A stretch of DNA of 64,000 nucleotides from Pontederia crassipes (Eukaryota; Streptophyta; Magnoliopsida; Commelinales; Pontederiaceae), in assembly GCA_030549335.1 (NCBI GenBank), contig CM060190.1:63440118-63504117 (forward strand), written 5' to 3'. Positions within the stretch are counted from its first letter, which is position 1, and every line of letters starts with the position of its first letter. The notes beneath the pieces are model-generated. The model searched no databases and was not told where the DNA came from. It was given only the letters and a program-made list of their open reading frames with translations. Shown piece by piece: positions 22,620 to 34,421 of the stretch. A program made the position numbers and the translations under genes.

Positions 22620-23249
22620 TATTTATTCTTTTAGATAATTATAAATATATGACCTAACTTGCTTATTAAAACTTTTAAATAAAACTGACCTATTCAAGAG
22701 GTAGCCTAAATCCCTATTTGCACTTGTTTCATTAATCACAATTAGCCATTTCAGATGAACACCAAAATAGTCGTGACTTTAATCGGCGTGCGACGGATTT
22801 GGATGGGCTCCAGAGGATGGAATAAAATGTTGACTAAATTATTGAAAGCGATCACCAATTCACCAGTAGGACCTCGGGTTACTGTGGCTGCGGCTAAAGT
22901 CATCACAATTCACATGCTCCAAACAGGGCCCGCGCACGCGGAGGCCTCCTACGATGAAGCAGGCTCGAGCCCCGTGGACTCCGCTTCGTTTGGCTTGGCC
23001 CCATCGTCTCCAGATGAATTGATGCGATGCGGTCGTCCACTTCGTCTCGCGTGGCGCCTCGGCTTCACCTTTCGGGCATTGCATTTCGATCCCACTGAGC
23101 CAAGCCGCGGCACCGCCGGCGCCGCGAGAAGTCGCCGGCGCCGCCGGATGCAGGAGTTCCACTTTGTGAGGTGCCCCTTTCGTCGCCAGGAGAAGTCTGA
23201 GCTCACCTGTTATAACCAAGCCACTTTGATATAACAAAGTAACATCCAG
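22620..23249. other. Region upstream of MED19
   Basis: Becomes GC-rich from about 22920 to 23220. Competing open frames of 125 to 159 codons occur on both strands with no recognisable domain, so none is annotated. The position fits the MED19 promoter. Confidence 0.4.
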
Positions 23250-23418
23250 ACTCCAGCTCTCGATATTGAGATCGAGATCGAGAGCTCAACCCTAAATCTC
23301 TTTTCCCATTCTCGCCGTGGAAGTCACCCGACGACATTATTTTCCGCTTCCGCATACGTCGGAGCTGTGGTTCTTGCTATCCGGCGGTCTTCAGGCTATT
23401 AATTTCCAACCGGAAAAG
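23250..23418 (+). promoter_or_regulatory. Likely 5'UTR exon of MED19
   Basis: GC-moderate sequence with the AACCCTAAATCT word typical of plant transcription starts, ending in CGGAAAAG|GTGATT, a good donor. The next acceptor on the plus strand that suits the coding exon is TTGTTGCAG at 24392. Exon limits are inferred; a second similar donor word lies near 23460. Confidence 0.4.
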
Positions 23419-24392
23419 GTGATTGGAGGAAATGAGGATAGTTCGACGTACTGATTGGAAAAGGTGCGCCTTTTTGTTCCAATAATCGGCTCGTTATATT
23501 ATTTTTGCTGCGGCCTTGAAAAGCATAGGAAACATGTGCTTGATCCTCATATTCCTATGGTTTTCCTTCATCCTCTTTATTCGGTTTACCTGCAAAGGCT
23601 TTCTTTTTGGGTCAACATACGGGATAACATTGTGATCCCTTTTCTCCTGATGAATCAGGATCACATAAATTAACTGTAACTCTATATTTGATGGGATGCA
23701 TGAGTGGGGCTACAACTATTTAAGTGGCTTAGACCAATGATTGCGAAATAGTTTCAGGATTTGTGGTGTTTATAAAATTATCAATGATATTGTTTTAAGT
23801 TGCATCCTGCTGGACTATTTGTGTAAAGCGAAGATTGACTTTGGCATATTATAATTAAATACGTAATGTTATTGATTCAAGTCAGCTGCATAGTAAGTCC
23901 AACCCTTTCCTGAGGCAGGTCTTCAGGCACGATGAAATAAATCAAAGATATAGATATCTTTCAAAACCAGCCTATAATGGAAGCTTGATGTCTATATCTT
24001 TTACTAAATCTCTAGCCCACACATTTGAGGATTATCTAATTATGATGGCATCTTCTTATTTCTGAATAATGCAATTAATCTATCATCACGTTTTCTATGC
24101 ATATCATATCATCATATTGTGCATGTTATTTACGTAGGAGATAACTAATTTAGTGCAAACATGTCTTACATGGACTTCCTAGTGTTTGCATTACTTTATT
24201 TCTCATATTTCCTATATTATCTAAGTTTCAATTGCAAGGCCCTTTATTGATTGACACCATGGAAGGATTTAGCAAATAAGCTAGGACTTAAATTTTTTAT
24301 GTGTGTACATGTGATGATTACCTTTTTAAAGTCAAAGTTACAAGATGAAATTTTGAAACGGTTGCATTTGATCAATAGCTCTTTTGTTGCAG

Positions 24393-24422
24393 ATGGTAAT
24401 GATGACCTTCACGTCTTGCTAA
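24393..24422 (+). promoter_or_regulatory. Possible upstream ORF in the MED19 leader
   Basis: If the acceptor at 24391-24392 is used, the exon opens directly with ATG and encodes nine codons, MVMMTFTSC, then TAA, ending 11 nt before the MED19 start and out of frame with it. Such short upstream frames commonly lower translation; here this is inference. Confidence 0.4.
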
Positions 24423-24433
24423 TTTCTGATTGG

Positions 24434-26074
24434 ATGGATCCTGAAAGGAAGAAATTTGGAAGAGGTAAATCTTATTATGTTATATGATGATATCTTTCAG
24501 AGTCATATATGATGATAGATGATTGACATGGGACAAGCTATACTGATCAGCTTATGTTAGAATTAAGACAGTTTGATCAGAGGTGAAACAATTGCATGAA
24601 TTTTGAGGTATCTTGTAACTTTTACTTTTAAGTCACTGAAACTACTTGAAAACAAGCAATCCCTCAATTGCTTAGGTTGATAAATCCAACTCAGACCTGT
24701 CATCTTAAATTAAGATTCATGGAACTAGAAATAGATCAATGCCATAAAATGTCTGATTGTACTGTTGTCATTCTACAAGAAAGTAGTGATTACAAAATAC
24801 AAAATGGACTTTTTAGGTGCCCTCGAATCTTGTAGTTGTACATTTTTGTCATGGTTACATTTTTATTTGTGTATTTTGATTAGTTCTCAATAGCGATATT
24901 TATAAATTTAAGTTAATTTAAGGAAGTCTCATTTAGAATGGCGGTAAGTTTGAGAATTTTCATACTTTTTGCCATTAGGACTAGGTCATGTAAGTTATAT
25001 GCTTTGGACTAATAATTTGTCTAAAGATGCATTATTATAGAACTTGACAACAAGTTGAAGTTCTAAACTTAACCTTAAAATTGCTAGGTGGAAAATTCAT
25101 GGTTGCATTTATTCAGAAAATCTTTAGATTCTCATCTCGCAGGTTTTGAGGTCTTTGTATGTTTGATCTGGTCAATAATTGTATGCTTGATCTGGTCAGT
25201 GGCTGTATGCTTGAAGACGGTACGAATTATGATTTATTTTTCTTTACCTCGCATATGAATCATGTGATCGTGGCTAGTATTTCTTTGTTCAAGCTATCTC
25301 TATATATGTTGGTACAATATATAACAATAAGCAGGTTTGTATGAGGACACGAGTTGAGAGTTATTCTTATTCGTTTGCTCTGTAAATTACTGAATCTCAC
25401 CATTGGAATCTCTAAGATCTTTGAAAGATGGAAAATGGCTCAATAATTATCATTTCAAAACTTGATTTTAAGCATTGTTCTTCATAGAATTCTTGGTGTC
25501 ATATTTTCGTAATGAAATTACAGGACCTAGAGAACTTAATGGTGCAGTTGATTTAGTATATCAGTACAAGCTGCTACTGCATCATGATTTCTTTTGCAAT
25601 CGATCTTTGCCTACATCAATCTCAGACACAAGATATCTTCACAATGTTGTTGGAGACACAAAAATTAGGAAAGGGGAAGGAATGGAGCTGGATCAACTCT
25701 TTCAGAATGATAAACATATGAGAGAGACTAGAGCGCAGTTACTGCCATTTGACATAGAGACACTAGGGCAGGCATTTCAGTTACGAGAGAGAGCTCCTGT
25801 TGATCTGCCTTCTGTAAGAATTCTGTCAGCTCGATGTGCTTTCCATAATATTTTAATTGATCCTTACATAGTTCTCTTGCTGTGAAAACAGGAAGATAGA
25901 GGAATACCTGCACTTTCTGGCAAATTAAAACAGAACTCCAAAGATAAGGATCAGATCCACAAAAAGCACAAAGACAAGGATAAGGTCAAAGAACATAAGA
26001 GACATAAACACCATCACAAGGATCAGAATAGAAATGATGACAGAGAGAAAAGGAACGAAAAAAGTGGACAATGA
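24434..26074 (+). CDS. MED19: Mediator complex subunit 19, C-terminally shortened
   Basis: Three exons, 24434-24464, 25524-25813 and 25892-26074, with GT-AG introns and continuous phase, give 167 residues. Seen: start MDPERKKFGRGPREL, then the strongly conserved core with SDTRYLHNVVGDTKIRKGEG and MELDQLF, an RETRAQLLPFD segment, the FQLRERAPVDLPS block, and a Lys/His/Asp-rich tail (KKHKDKDKVKEHKRHKHHH). These are the plant MED19 blocks in order. MED19 sits in the head/middle module of Mediator in the nucleus and links activators to RNA polymerase II. Known plant MED19 proteins are about 220 residues; here a stop follows EKSGQ and the last 50 or so residues are missing. The core has several unusual residues (for example LVYQYKLLL, FFCNRSLPTS). 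It may be a functional shortened paralogue or an ageing pseudogene; I favour a gene with a lost tail, without certainty. Confidence 0.85.
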
Positions 26075-26275
26075 TTTTCGGGAAGAACTCACAAAGATGC
26101 TTCACGACAAGGTCTCTCCTTCTACTTCTATATCCTTCAATTTCCACAGGAATTTTGCTTTCATTTACTTGTCATTTATCCCATATGATTTTTAAACTTT
26201 TATTCAGAAGAGGAAGCATGGCAGTAATTAGGATTTTTCAACTTTCAGAAGCACAATAAAAGTAAGGTAGCTACA
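26075..26275 (+). pseudogene. Remnant of the MED19 C-terminal tail
   Basis: Immediately past the stop, sequence resembling the usual MED19 tail continues: CACAAAGATGCTTCACGACAAG up to a donor at 26112, then after TTATTCAG (26207) the codons for KRKHGSN, an in-frame TAG, and KHNKSK, close to the canonical KKRKHDG...HKHKKSKHKS tail. One reading-frame change near 26070 and one stop inside the last exon explain the shortened protein. This shows the present stop is derived, not ancestral. Confidence 0.65.
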
Positions 26276-28647
26276 CTTGTATTCTTCTGGGATTGTGGAA
26301 ATATTTATGCTTATGTCACTCACAATTTTTGGCATTCTAGGCATTTTGATTATGTCATTTTACCGAAGATGAATTCTAGGTTGGAGTGGGAGGGTAAATG
26401 TGGCAAGTTACTGAAAATATGAAGTATTAACTTTTTGGCATCAAAATCTTGTTAGGTATGTGATCTCATCTCTCTTTGTTGTTTGACTGAAAAAATATTA
26501 CATTGTTTTCTTTCTTGGCCGAGTATTCTTGTATGTGATATGGAATATTTACTTTCTACCCATGATAGCCAGGTCCCAAAATTATTTCAGAATCCACACG
26601 TTACATAATCATATTTTTTCCCAGAGTGGGAAGGTGCAGAATGTAGTGTTGATAGAGGTATGAAACATGAATATGTTCTTCTTGCAACAGATGTGTCCTT
26701 ACTAAGAGGATAATTATTTGGCAATTGATCTATAATATTTTTACACACTTGATCTTTTGGCATTTTGTGACGATCGAACCAAGTGCAAGGAATAGGTGAT
26801 GGCTGGTTTTATGTAGTTATAGCATTTGTGTTGTATTTGTCTGGTATGTGCGATGAGTGTACGAGTGCAAGGAATAGGTGATAGGCTGGTTTTTTTGTGA
26901 AAAACAGTCTTCAGGAAAGTAAAAAATGGGCTGGTTGCGTAAATTTCCAATAGAGGTTGATTGAAATGCGAGTTTCTGATAGCTAAATGCACCTGCCTAC
27001 ATGTGTTGTTGCATTATGAGATCCTTTGTCCATTTTTTGGCTTCAGCATGGTGATTTCTGTAATATTTCTAAGTTTCAGCGTGGTGATTTCTGTAATATT
27101 TCTACCCTGAACGTGTTGATCTTTCTGTTTTTGCTTTGGGGTGGTACAAATCAGGCATCGTATAAAGTAAAAGTTAAACTAGAAACAGGGTAAAAATTAT
27201 CCTGAAAATTATGAGACCACAAGCATCTCCAGTGATTGAATATTGATTGGTGTTCTTTCACTTTTTTTTCCTTGACATAAAGGTTTATCTGTTTATATAC
27301 CATATGTCCTCAACTAATATTTGAATGTCATTTTCCTTCCATACTCATTTATATTTGAGAACCAGTTCGTCTTATGAAGCTTGAAACACTAATCTACCAT
27401 TAGCCAATAAGGCGTCAGTAAACTACATGTGAGGTGATTGGTTGTTTCAGATTCAGGAACTAAATGATCTAGTAATCTTGATCGTTTATGGTAAAATCTT
27501 CTCTACTTTTACAGCAATTATGTAAATTGTCTATAACAATATCTTCTTCTATGTGATCCAGGATCCCACGCCATCAGATCATTATTTAAGCGGAAATGAG
27601 TCCACAATATTCTGATTTGAGAAGCAGAAGTACTCTGCTTTTATAGTCCATGGCAATTATATTGACTCCAATTTTTATTCTGTTTATGTTATGAGGTCCG
27701 TTTTTTGCGCCCGAAAGGAGTCCATTATAATTTGCGAATCAAATATGCATTCTGACTTGTATATTCAGGTTTTCATCACTTGTTCTTGGTTGTTTCTTAT
27801 GAGCCGTGGTTGTTTTCCGCCCTTTACTGTTTCATCACTTGTATCACGTTGGAAACAAACCATTTCTAGCGTTGTGTACTAAGTTTTTTTTTAAATTTAA
27901 AATTTCAACTCAAACTTACTGATTTAGCGGCAGCGGCAGAGGGGGCGGGTGAGGGTGAAATCGACTTAATCGTTAGGGGGTGAAAATTGAGAAGTTTTAT
28001 TTAATGATTTAAACAGATTTATATTCTTTTCCTCTCAGGAGTGAAATGAATAAAAATTTAGCTTTCTTGCAATATCTGCTTCCATATACATGGTTTCACA
28101 AAATCACACATTATTTATGAATTCGATTGATTCAGTTTTTGTGCTACTCGATCAACATTCATGTATTTTTCTCACACGTGCAATACATGTCCTGTCGTAT
28201 CATAAAAACAGGTTAACACAAGCACTATGACGTAGGCATAACATTTGAAAGTCGATTTTCTTTTCCTTTTCCGGGATATAAACGAAGTTTACGTTTAAGA
28301 TACAAAGTATCACTTTTGGACATAATTAAAATAAGTTGGCTCTTAAAAAGCAAGATTGAAAATACTTTTTGACACTCCAAAACTTATTACTATAACTTAA
28401 GAGAAAAAATAAAAATAATACGTGATATTCTATCCGTTATCAAGCATGGCTTAATTTTAGCAAATAATTTAAAATTTGGTGTACGTCATTATATTTATCT
28501 TTTTCAAAGTTTTTAATATATATTTCTCTGACTCGCTTTAAATCAGACTATAAAATACAAGTAAAAAATCTTGACAGCCCAAACATTAACGGTCGTCTCC
28601 CTCTTCTTCGTCCTTCCCCTAGTCATTATTCACAAAACCCTAGAAAA
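26276..28647. other. Spacer between MED19 and the next gene
   Basis: T-rich on the plus strand, without a supported gene. A 29-bp word, beginning TTCAGC and ending ATATTTCT, is tandemly duplicated at 27042-27070 and 27075-27103. A second small duplication of GAGTGCAAGGAATAGGTGAT lies near 26785 and 26862. The last few hundred bases before 28648 should hold the promoter and leader of the following gene. Confidence 0.5.
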
Positions 28648-31600
28648 ATGTCTAAACGTCCTCGGAACGACACCTCCCCCGCCGAGTTCAGTGACCGGCG
28701 GCGACTCCGCTCCGGCAGAAGCTTCCCCTCCGCCGTTAATCTCCCACCATCCCGCCGCAGAGCCCGAGCCCGGGTCTCCTCCAGGAGCACCTTCGCCTCC
28801 GACGACAACACCGCCGTCGCGGTCGCAGAAAATGCCGATCCAGAGTACCTGGTCTTCCTGCAGAACCTGCGCGTCGACGGTAGTTGCTATGCCTTCGAGA
28901 TGCCGGCAGCGGACGAGTCCACCGACCCCATGCGATTGAAGTACGAGGACGATGGCTCTCATTATCGCACCCCTCCACTGCCGCCGCGGCAGGAGCAAAG
29001 AAAACGAGCGAGCAAGACGAACGAGATGAGTGATCGCGAGCCCGAGAAGAGGCAGAGGGCGGTGAGCGCGAGTGCTACCTGTGACGTCAAGTGTATCTCG
29101 TCCTCTTCCCGGGAGGCCGAAGAGGAGATCCCCATGTATGATGGGGACTACAAGATGTTTCTGGATCGGCTCACACTGCGTGACGATGGATCAATGGTTG
29201 TCCAGTGGGAGAATGGCGTGACCGTGGTGTTCGAGGAAAAGAATGATGATGAAGTGGTGGTGATTAATGATGATAAATCTGCCGGGGATAACATTACCTG
29301 TATTACCGAGATCGATTTGGTATCCTGTGATGGCTCTTCTCTGCAACCACCTCCTGTAAGTTTCATGCTATCTTATGCTTAACCTTTTAGGCATTTGGTT
29401 CACTTTGAGTTGAACCCAGAACTGATATTTGACAATTGACAGACACACAGTGATATTAAACATCTTATTGAAATTTTGCGGGCTAGATCGTCATCCACAT
29501 TCAATACCAGGCTCGTGAGTGTCCTTGAAAAACCATTTGACAAGAAAGAACATAAAGAGCTCATGGTTATGGCAACTGTAAAGAAGCCAGTAACGAGGCT
29601 TAAGCACTTGCGCGAAGATTCTGTACCTTATGAAACCAATATAATCGGTTGTTCCTATCTAGATCACTATCCTGGTTCGTGGTCCATACTTATCTTTGTG
29701 TTTTCTACAACTTGTTTTCTCATTTATACATTGAGCTTTTTCTTCATAAAAAGTTGATTGTCATGTCTTAAAATAATAAATCTTATTACATTATAAAGCT
29801 AGTTCCTTTACGTTTCTTTTAATTAGATGTGCTGAATTGTAAAATCAGGAATATCAACTCATCATTTTTTGTTTGATTCAGACCTTGCAAAGCAGATTCG
29901 TTCTACTGATAAGGCGACGGCTTTGTTTTTACTTCGAGGTTTCTTCTTTTGGCTAAAGGTGACACATTTGCTACTTGTTTCCTTTTTTTTTTGTCTAGCA
30001 TTATCATTTTGATATTCAACTCCGCCTATGTTTTATAGCCGGTCCCAAGCCCGGATAAAGGAGGAGGGTTGTGTTAGGCCTCGACAGGCAGCGTAAAACC
30101 CTGTCGAATCTCATGAACATGGATCAACGAAGGAATGACGTCGTATGATCCATGTAGCCGACCCCACCTAGTGGGATAAGGCTTTGTTGTTGTTGTTGTT
30201 GTATCATTTTGATATTCCTACATTTTTCCTTTCATTTAACAATTGCAAGATCATCAAGCCAAGTAATAACTAATTTGTTACACATTATATGATTATAATC
30301 CATATATGCCACCCATTGTCAAGGTCTGTAGTAACACTTCCTTGGTTCACTGCAAAAGGATAACAATAGAAGATATAATTTGGATTATTGATCCCTCAAA
30401 AGTATTTGGGATTGTAAAATACCCAGAAGGAAGAAATGCCCACAAACATGAGTACAATATGTGAATTTATAGTTGATAGACTAAAATATCTTTAGTGGGT
30501 GAAGTGCAAGTAGTTTAACTGCAGTAATTTGGACATATGTGGTGAGAAAATCTAAGTCAAGAAAAAATAAAGTAGATTTTATCAAAAAAAAATTTTTGAG
30601 AAGGGAAATGATGACCACCAAAGTTATGGTTGTCATCCAACTATATATATATTATATGCTGTGAAAAAAGTGTACAAGTGTAAGCGCTCTTAAAGATCAT
30701 ACGGGAAAAAATATTTGGGCTAGCCAAAACCCTACTCCCTGATAAGAAAGGAGATGTAGTGTACAATACGTACCGACTGACAACTCTCCCCGCAAAAAAT
30801 GATCCGGCACTGGCCACAAAGGTCGCCAGTGGCGCCCTCCAATTCTGTCTCTAATGCATGAGTCCCCGAAATGTCTGCCACATGGTTTCTGAGTTTGAAG
30901 GAAAGAGGCTTGCAATGCTCATCTGCTGTAGACGCCAGGCAGTCGAAGAACAAGTGGGGGATGTTCTCCACTGGCTTGCCACATAATATGCATGATGTGT
31001 CACTATGTGGCGCCCGAGTTTATCAAGTTCTCTCTAGGATGGACAATTTTCAAGAAAGTGCGTACTATGTGGCGCTCGAGTTTATCAAGTTCTCTCTGGG
31101 ATGGACAATTTTCAAGAAATTAGGAATTGTTGCACATCTTCTATTTGCATAATCCCTTATGAGGGCACCAAGAACAATCCCAAATGAGATAAGCAATGTC
31201 CTATTAGATGATTAATGCAAAAAAACTGGAACTTATGTGCAAAAGCTCAGCTACATTTGAATAATAGTGATATTCAGAAAAATGGATGTCAATCTTGTAG
31301 TTGTCTTTTCTTCCCTTGCTTCTGAGAAAGCATGCTGAACTGAGTTGATGATGATGATTGCATACGTACATATATTACATACACACACATATTACCATCT
31401 CTTCTATTTCTTTGAACTTTTCCCTAATGATTTGCCTATTTGTGAACAACATAATTATAAGATGACTACCAAGATATATGAATCTATAGAAATAGGTAGA
31501 AAAGTATCTCAACTATTTGTAGAGTAAGCTTTCTCAAAAACTATTTTTAATCTAATATTCATAGTCGAAGATGGTATTGACCAACTAACATGCTAGTCTC

Positions 31601-34421
31601 AAATGTTTTCTACATCTCCTATATTTCCCTAAGCAAAACGAGAACTCGAGAATTTAAGTTCTCAGAATTTGACGGTGTGACACAAAAGTTTCAGCACGGC
31701 ATTTGGAAAAAAATGATGCCAAATTTTTGGAACGAAGGGCTTGCTTGCTCGACGTGACGTGCGGGTAGACTCATTCACCCGAAGTTCTTACGCGCCACAA
31801 GAACTTTTTCCGTGGAACAAATTGGAACTTCGTCCGTTGACCGAAACGAAAGTTCCTGTGGGTGCCACGGGAAATTTCGAACCTGTTTGGACGAATTTGC
31901 ACAAGTTCTAGGGGTAAATCTCCATCCAAACACAGCCTAAGTGTGTCAACGTTACACATACTATAAATAAATATGCCTGCAAATATAACAGTTGGTAAAA
32001 TGCATAAAATCTTAATCTAATAATATTTGGCTTTTGGATGTGTATGATAGGGCATGTAGCATTAGTGTTTATCCATATGCATAAAATACGAAATGACCTG
32101 AAACTAAATACTGTCTATTGACATTAAGAGAGGAAGAAATATGACCATTATCATTTGGGAAGCACTAATGCCACTCATAAAAACCTTACTGCCACTCCTA
32201 ACAAATTTTATTTCACGTATTTGTCCTTCCTATCATTAGCTCTATTGCTACTTTGTGTACTCCCGAGATTATTTTTCATTTCTTTTATAATATTGTCCCC
32301 TGAATCAAGCTAAAGTTGCTTACTTTTCCTATTAAAAATGATAGATGGGTAACTAAAATAATTATTGTTAGCTAACATTTCTTAGATTTTAACAAAAAAA
32401 CTCATTTATTCCTTTAATATATAAAATTTTAAAAAAAGTAAATTCATAGTACCTTTTTTTTTTTAAAATAATCGTGAATCCTCTTTCTATTATATATCCC
32501 ATATCTATGTATTTAAATAATGAAAATTGTAATATTCTCAAACAATTCCTTCTCAAAAAAAAAATATTCTCAAACAATTTTGATAAACATTTTCTTACTC
32601 CATGCAATATGATATTGATTTGAGAAATTTTTCTTTAAATAGGTTATAACCTTATGGTCGAGATGATTTGGACACAAAATATGCAATATGACAAAAGTAT
32701 ATGGTTTAAAAAGAAAAGTAAAAATAAAGAAAAATATTAAATTTATTATATATAATAAATTAGTAAAGATGTTCATGGATCAACTCAAAATTTGATGCTT
32801 TTCAACCCGCCTAATTTAATCATTATTTAATTAAAAAAATAGAATAATTTACAAAAAAATAATAAAAAAGATCATAGAATGAAAGAAGTAAAGATTTTTT
32901 TAAAAAAATTAAGATAATTGCATTTATATAAAAAATTAACAAAAAAACATAATCAAATAATTAACAGTCAGATTCTTATTTGAATTTATTCTACTAAACA
33001 TGATTGCTGTTGGATTAAGATTGAATCGACCCCGCTTTCATGATAAATTTATACGTTAATAAACTAAATACTCTGCTCTCAAAAAAATAAACTAAATGCT
33101 CTTTTTCGCTGAAATCTACTCATAAATTAAAAGGCATATTGTGTGCAATTTTAATTTTTAAAATTATTAGATAAAGTTTTGAGCTTATATAAATAAAGGG
33201 TTTGACACTTGTATTAGTGGATTAATGATTTCGGATTTTAATTCTAGAAATTTTAATGTAATCAAAATAATTTAATCTGCTCGAGCTAAATACTTATGGT
33301 AATAATTTTTTATATGAAAGCATATTCTTTATCAATTCATTTTTAACTATATGAAGGACACTTGGTACGATATGTTTTTTTTAATAAAAAAATTTCATTT
33401 TTTTAAATGGATGAGACTCGTTTGACAAGTGGCGCACATCAACTACAACAACAACAACAACAACAAAGTCTTATCCCACTAGGTGGGGTCGGCTACATGG
33501 ATCATACGACGCCATTCCGCTCTATTAGTAACCAAACCTTTCGGTTAGTTTCTCCTGGAGTGGCAGCTAGCTTCGGCGGAGTAGCATTAGTGCTTCCCTA
33601 TTTGTGTTCAATTGTTTGTGTCAAGACGAACTAATATCGTAGAGTGTTTCATTACATAACCACAATACTGGAAGTATAGTTTCACAGGTTCACAGCTCTA
33701 CCAGTGGTGGCATTCACAATCATTGGTGGTAAAGAAACAGTAATGACTAAAAACATTTCTCAAAGTACCCTCTGAGTTCCTTGCTAATAAGGATACATAA
33801 TATTTTTTTTTGTTGAGAGAGAAGAGAGTATAATATGTATGCAGCCTTTCACCTGATTTTGGAATGGGCTGTTTCTCGTGGCTCAAAGTGATAACGGCTC
33901 AGCGATTACAGTAACAAATTATCCATTATGTCTAACTTTGACCTATGCAATAAACTGAATAAATGAAAGTTAAACGGTGACACATATGGGATAACATCTA
34001 GACATCGATCCCTCTAAAGAAACATCTAGACTTAGATTCTTATCATCGAGACCTTGCATATAGGGATCTGCACTAAGTTTAGTGTTAGGTTTAGGGAATG
34101 AATGAATACATGATCTTTTTCCATTTATTATGTCATGGAAACTTATGATTTGATCCAATTCTACAGGCATAGTTGTCTTGTTAGTTGAATGCCTGAAATT
34201 GATGTTCTTACTTCGCTTTTTCCTTCACTGATGAAATGAAAGTTTTCCCTTAAAGTTTTTACTTTAATATACGTTGGATCGTCATGTAGTGAACATTCTT
34301 GCAGAATATTGGGCATGTTGGAGCATATATGCCATGGTTGACTACATCTATGTCTGCTACGTCCAATGATAGTAAAAATGCCCACAATGTCTGTGCCAAA
34401 TTCCCTAAGCATGAGTTATAA
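28648..34421 (+). CDS. Uncharacterised plant protein, likely nuclear, four exons
   Basis: Exons 28648-29355, 29443-29674, 29882-29958 and 34305-34421 join in phase with GT-AG introns to a 377-residue protein. Seen: basic, likely nuclear-targeting stretches near the start (RRRLRSGR, SRRRARAR); two related acidic modules at residues about 64-102 and 164-202, each with Y-x2-FL-x2-L...DGS and an acidic tail; then a conserved C-terminal part with KKPVTRLKHLRE, CSYLDHYPDLAKQ, LLRGFFFWLK and, across the last junction, NIGHVGAYMPW. I recognise this layout as an uncharacterised plant-specific family but know no biochemical function. Intron 3 is 4.3 kb and filled with repeats. The final 38 codons and stop come from exon 4; further exons (34799-34903) may serve as an alternative end. 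Looks intact. Confidence 0.8.
30018..30201 (+). mobile_element. SINE (or short RTE-type LINE end) with TTG tail
   Basis: 184 bp, flanked by a perfect 16-bp target duplication TATCATTTTGATATTC (30002-30017 and 30202-30217). It contains GCCGGTCCCAAGCCCGG, then GTAGCCGACCCCACCTAGTG and GGATAAGGCTTTG, and ends in TTG repeats. This tail is shared by plant Au/TS-like SINEs and RTE LINEs, whose machinery mobilises them. No clear pol III A or B box could be assigned, so a 5'-truncated RTE end is the alternative. Sits in intron 3 of the host gene. Confidence 0.8.
30690..31135 (-). pseudogene. LINE fragment with zinc-binding RT tail motif
   Basis: Minus-strand translation contains CILCGKPVENIPHLFFDC, the zf-RVT cysteine/histidine motif found after the reverse transcriptase of plant L1-type LINEs, followed by about 60 further codons. 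No RT or RNase H is attached. It lies in intron 3 of the host gene, opposite to its direction, and includes a 62-bp tandem duplication. Confidence 0.65.
31002..31121. repeat. 62-bp tandem duplication
   Basis: ACTATGTGGCGCCCGAGTTT at 31002 recurs at 31064 as ACTATGTGGCGCTCGAGTTT; the two units differ by a few bases across about 58 bp. Period 62. It lies inside the LINE fragment. Confidence 0.85.
31693..31938. mobile_element. Possible Tourist/PIF-like MITE
   Basis: Ends with CATCCAAACACAGCCTAA, the complement of TTAGGCTGTGTTTGGATG, a familiar plant MITE terminus with a TAA/TTA target. The left end may be the GGCATTTGGAAAA word near 31698, but the match is weak. The interior is GC-moderate without a gene. 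Confidence 0.35.
31939..33442. other. AT-rich part of intron 3
   Basis: Very AT-rich sequence within the third intron of the host gene, with A- and T-runs and no recognisable element. Confidence 0.5.
33443..33635 (-). mobile_element. Second TTG-tailed SINE/RTE-related copy
   Basis: On the minus strand about 75 bp, from GAATGGCGTCGTATGATCC through GTAGCCGACCCCACCTAGTG to the TTG repeats, match the 3' end of the copy at 30018-30201. The upstream half is different sequence (GCCACTCCAGGAGAAACTAA and neighbours). No target duplication found. It shares the tail but not the head, as expected of related SINE or RTE subfamilies. Confidence 0.65.

Noticed and set aside
22755-23237. Competing frames of 159 (plus) and 125 (minus) codons
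   Set aside because: Mutually exclusive, composition driven by local GC content, no domain; position fits the MED19 promoter instead.
30732-30971. A host gene on the minus strand (79 codons)
   Set aside because: The CILCG...HLFFDC motif is the zinc tail of LINE reverse transcriptases, so it is a transposon scrap.
31139-31180. A possible exon reading IPYEGTKNNP as the end of the uncharacterised gene
   Set aside because: No splice acceptor precedes it and a stop follows; the segment at 34305 fits the family signature and phase far better.
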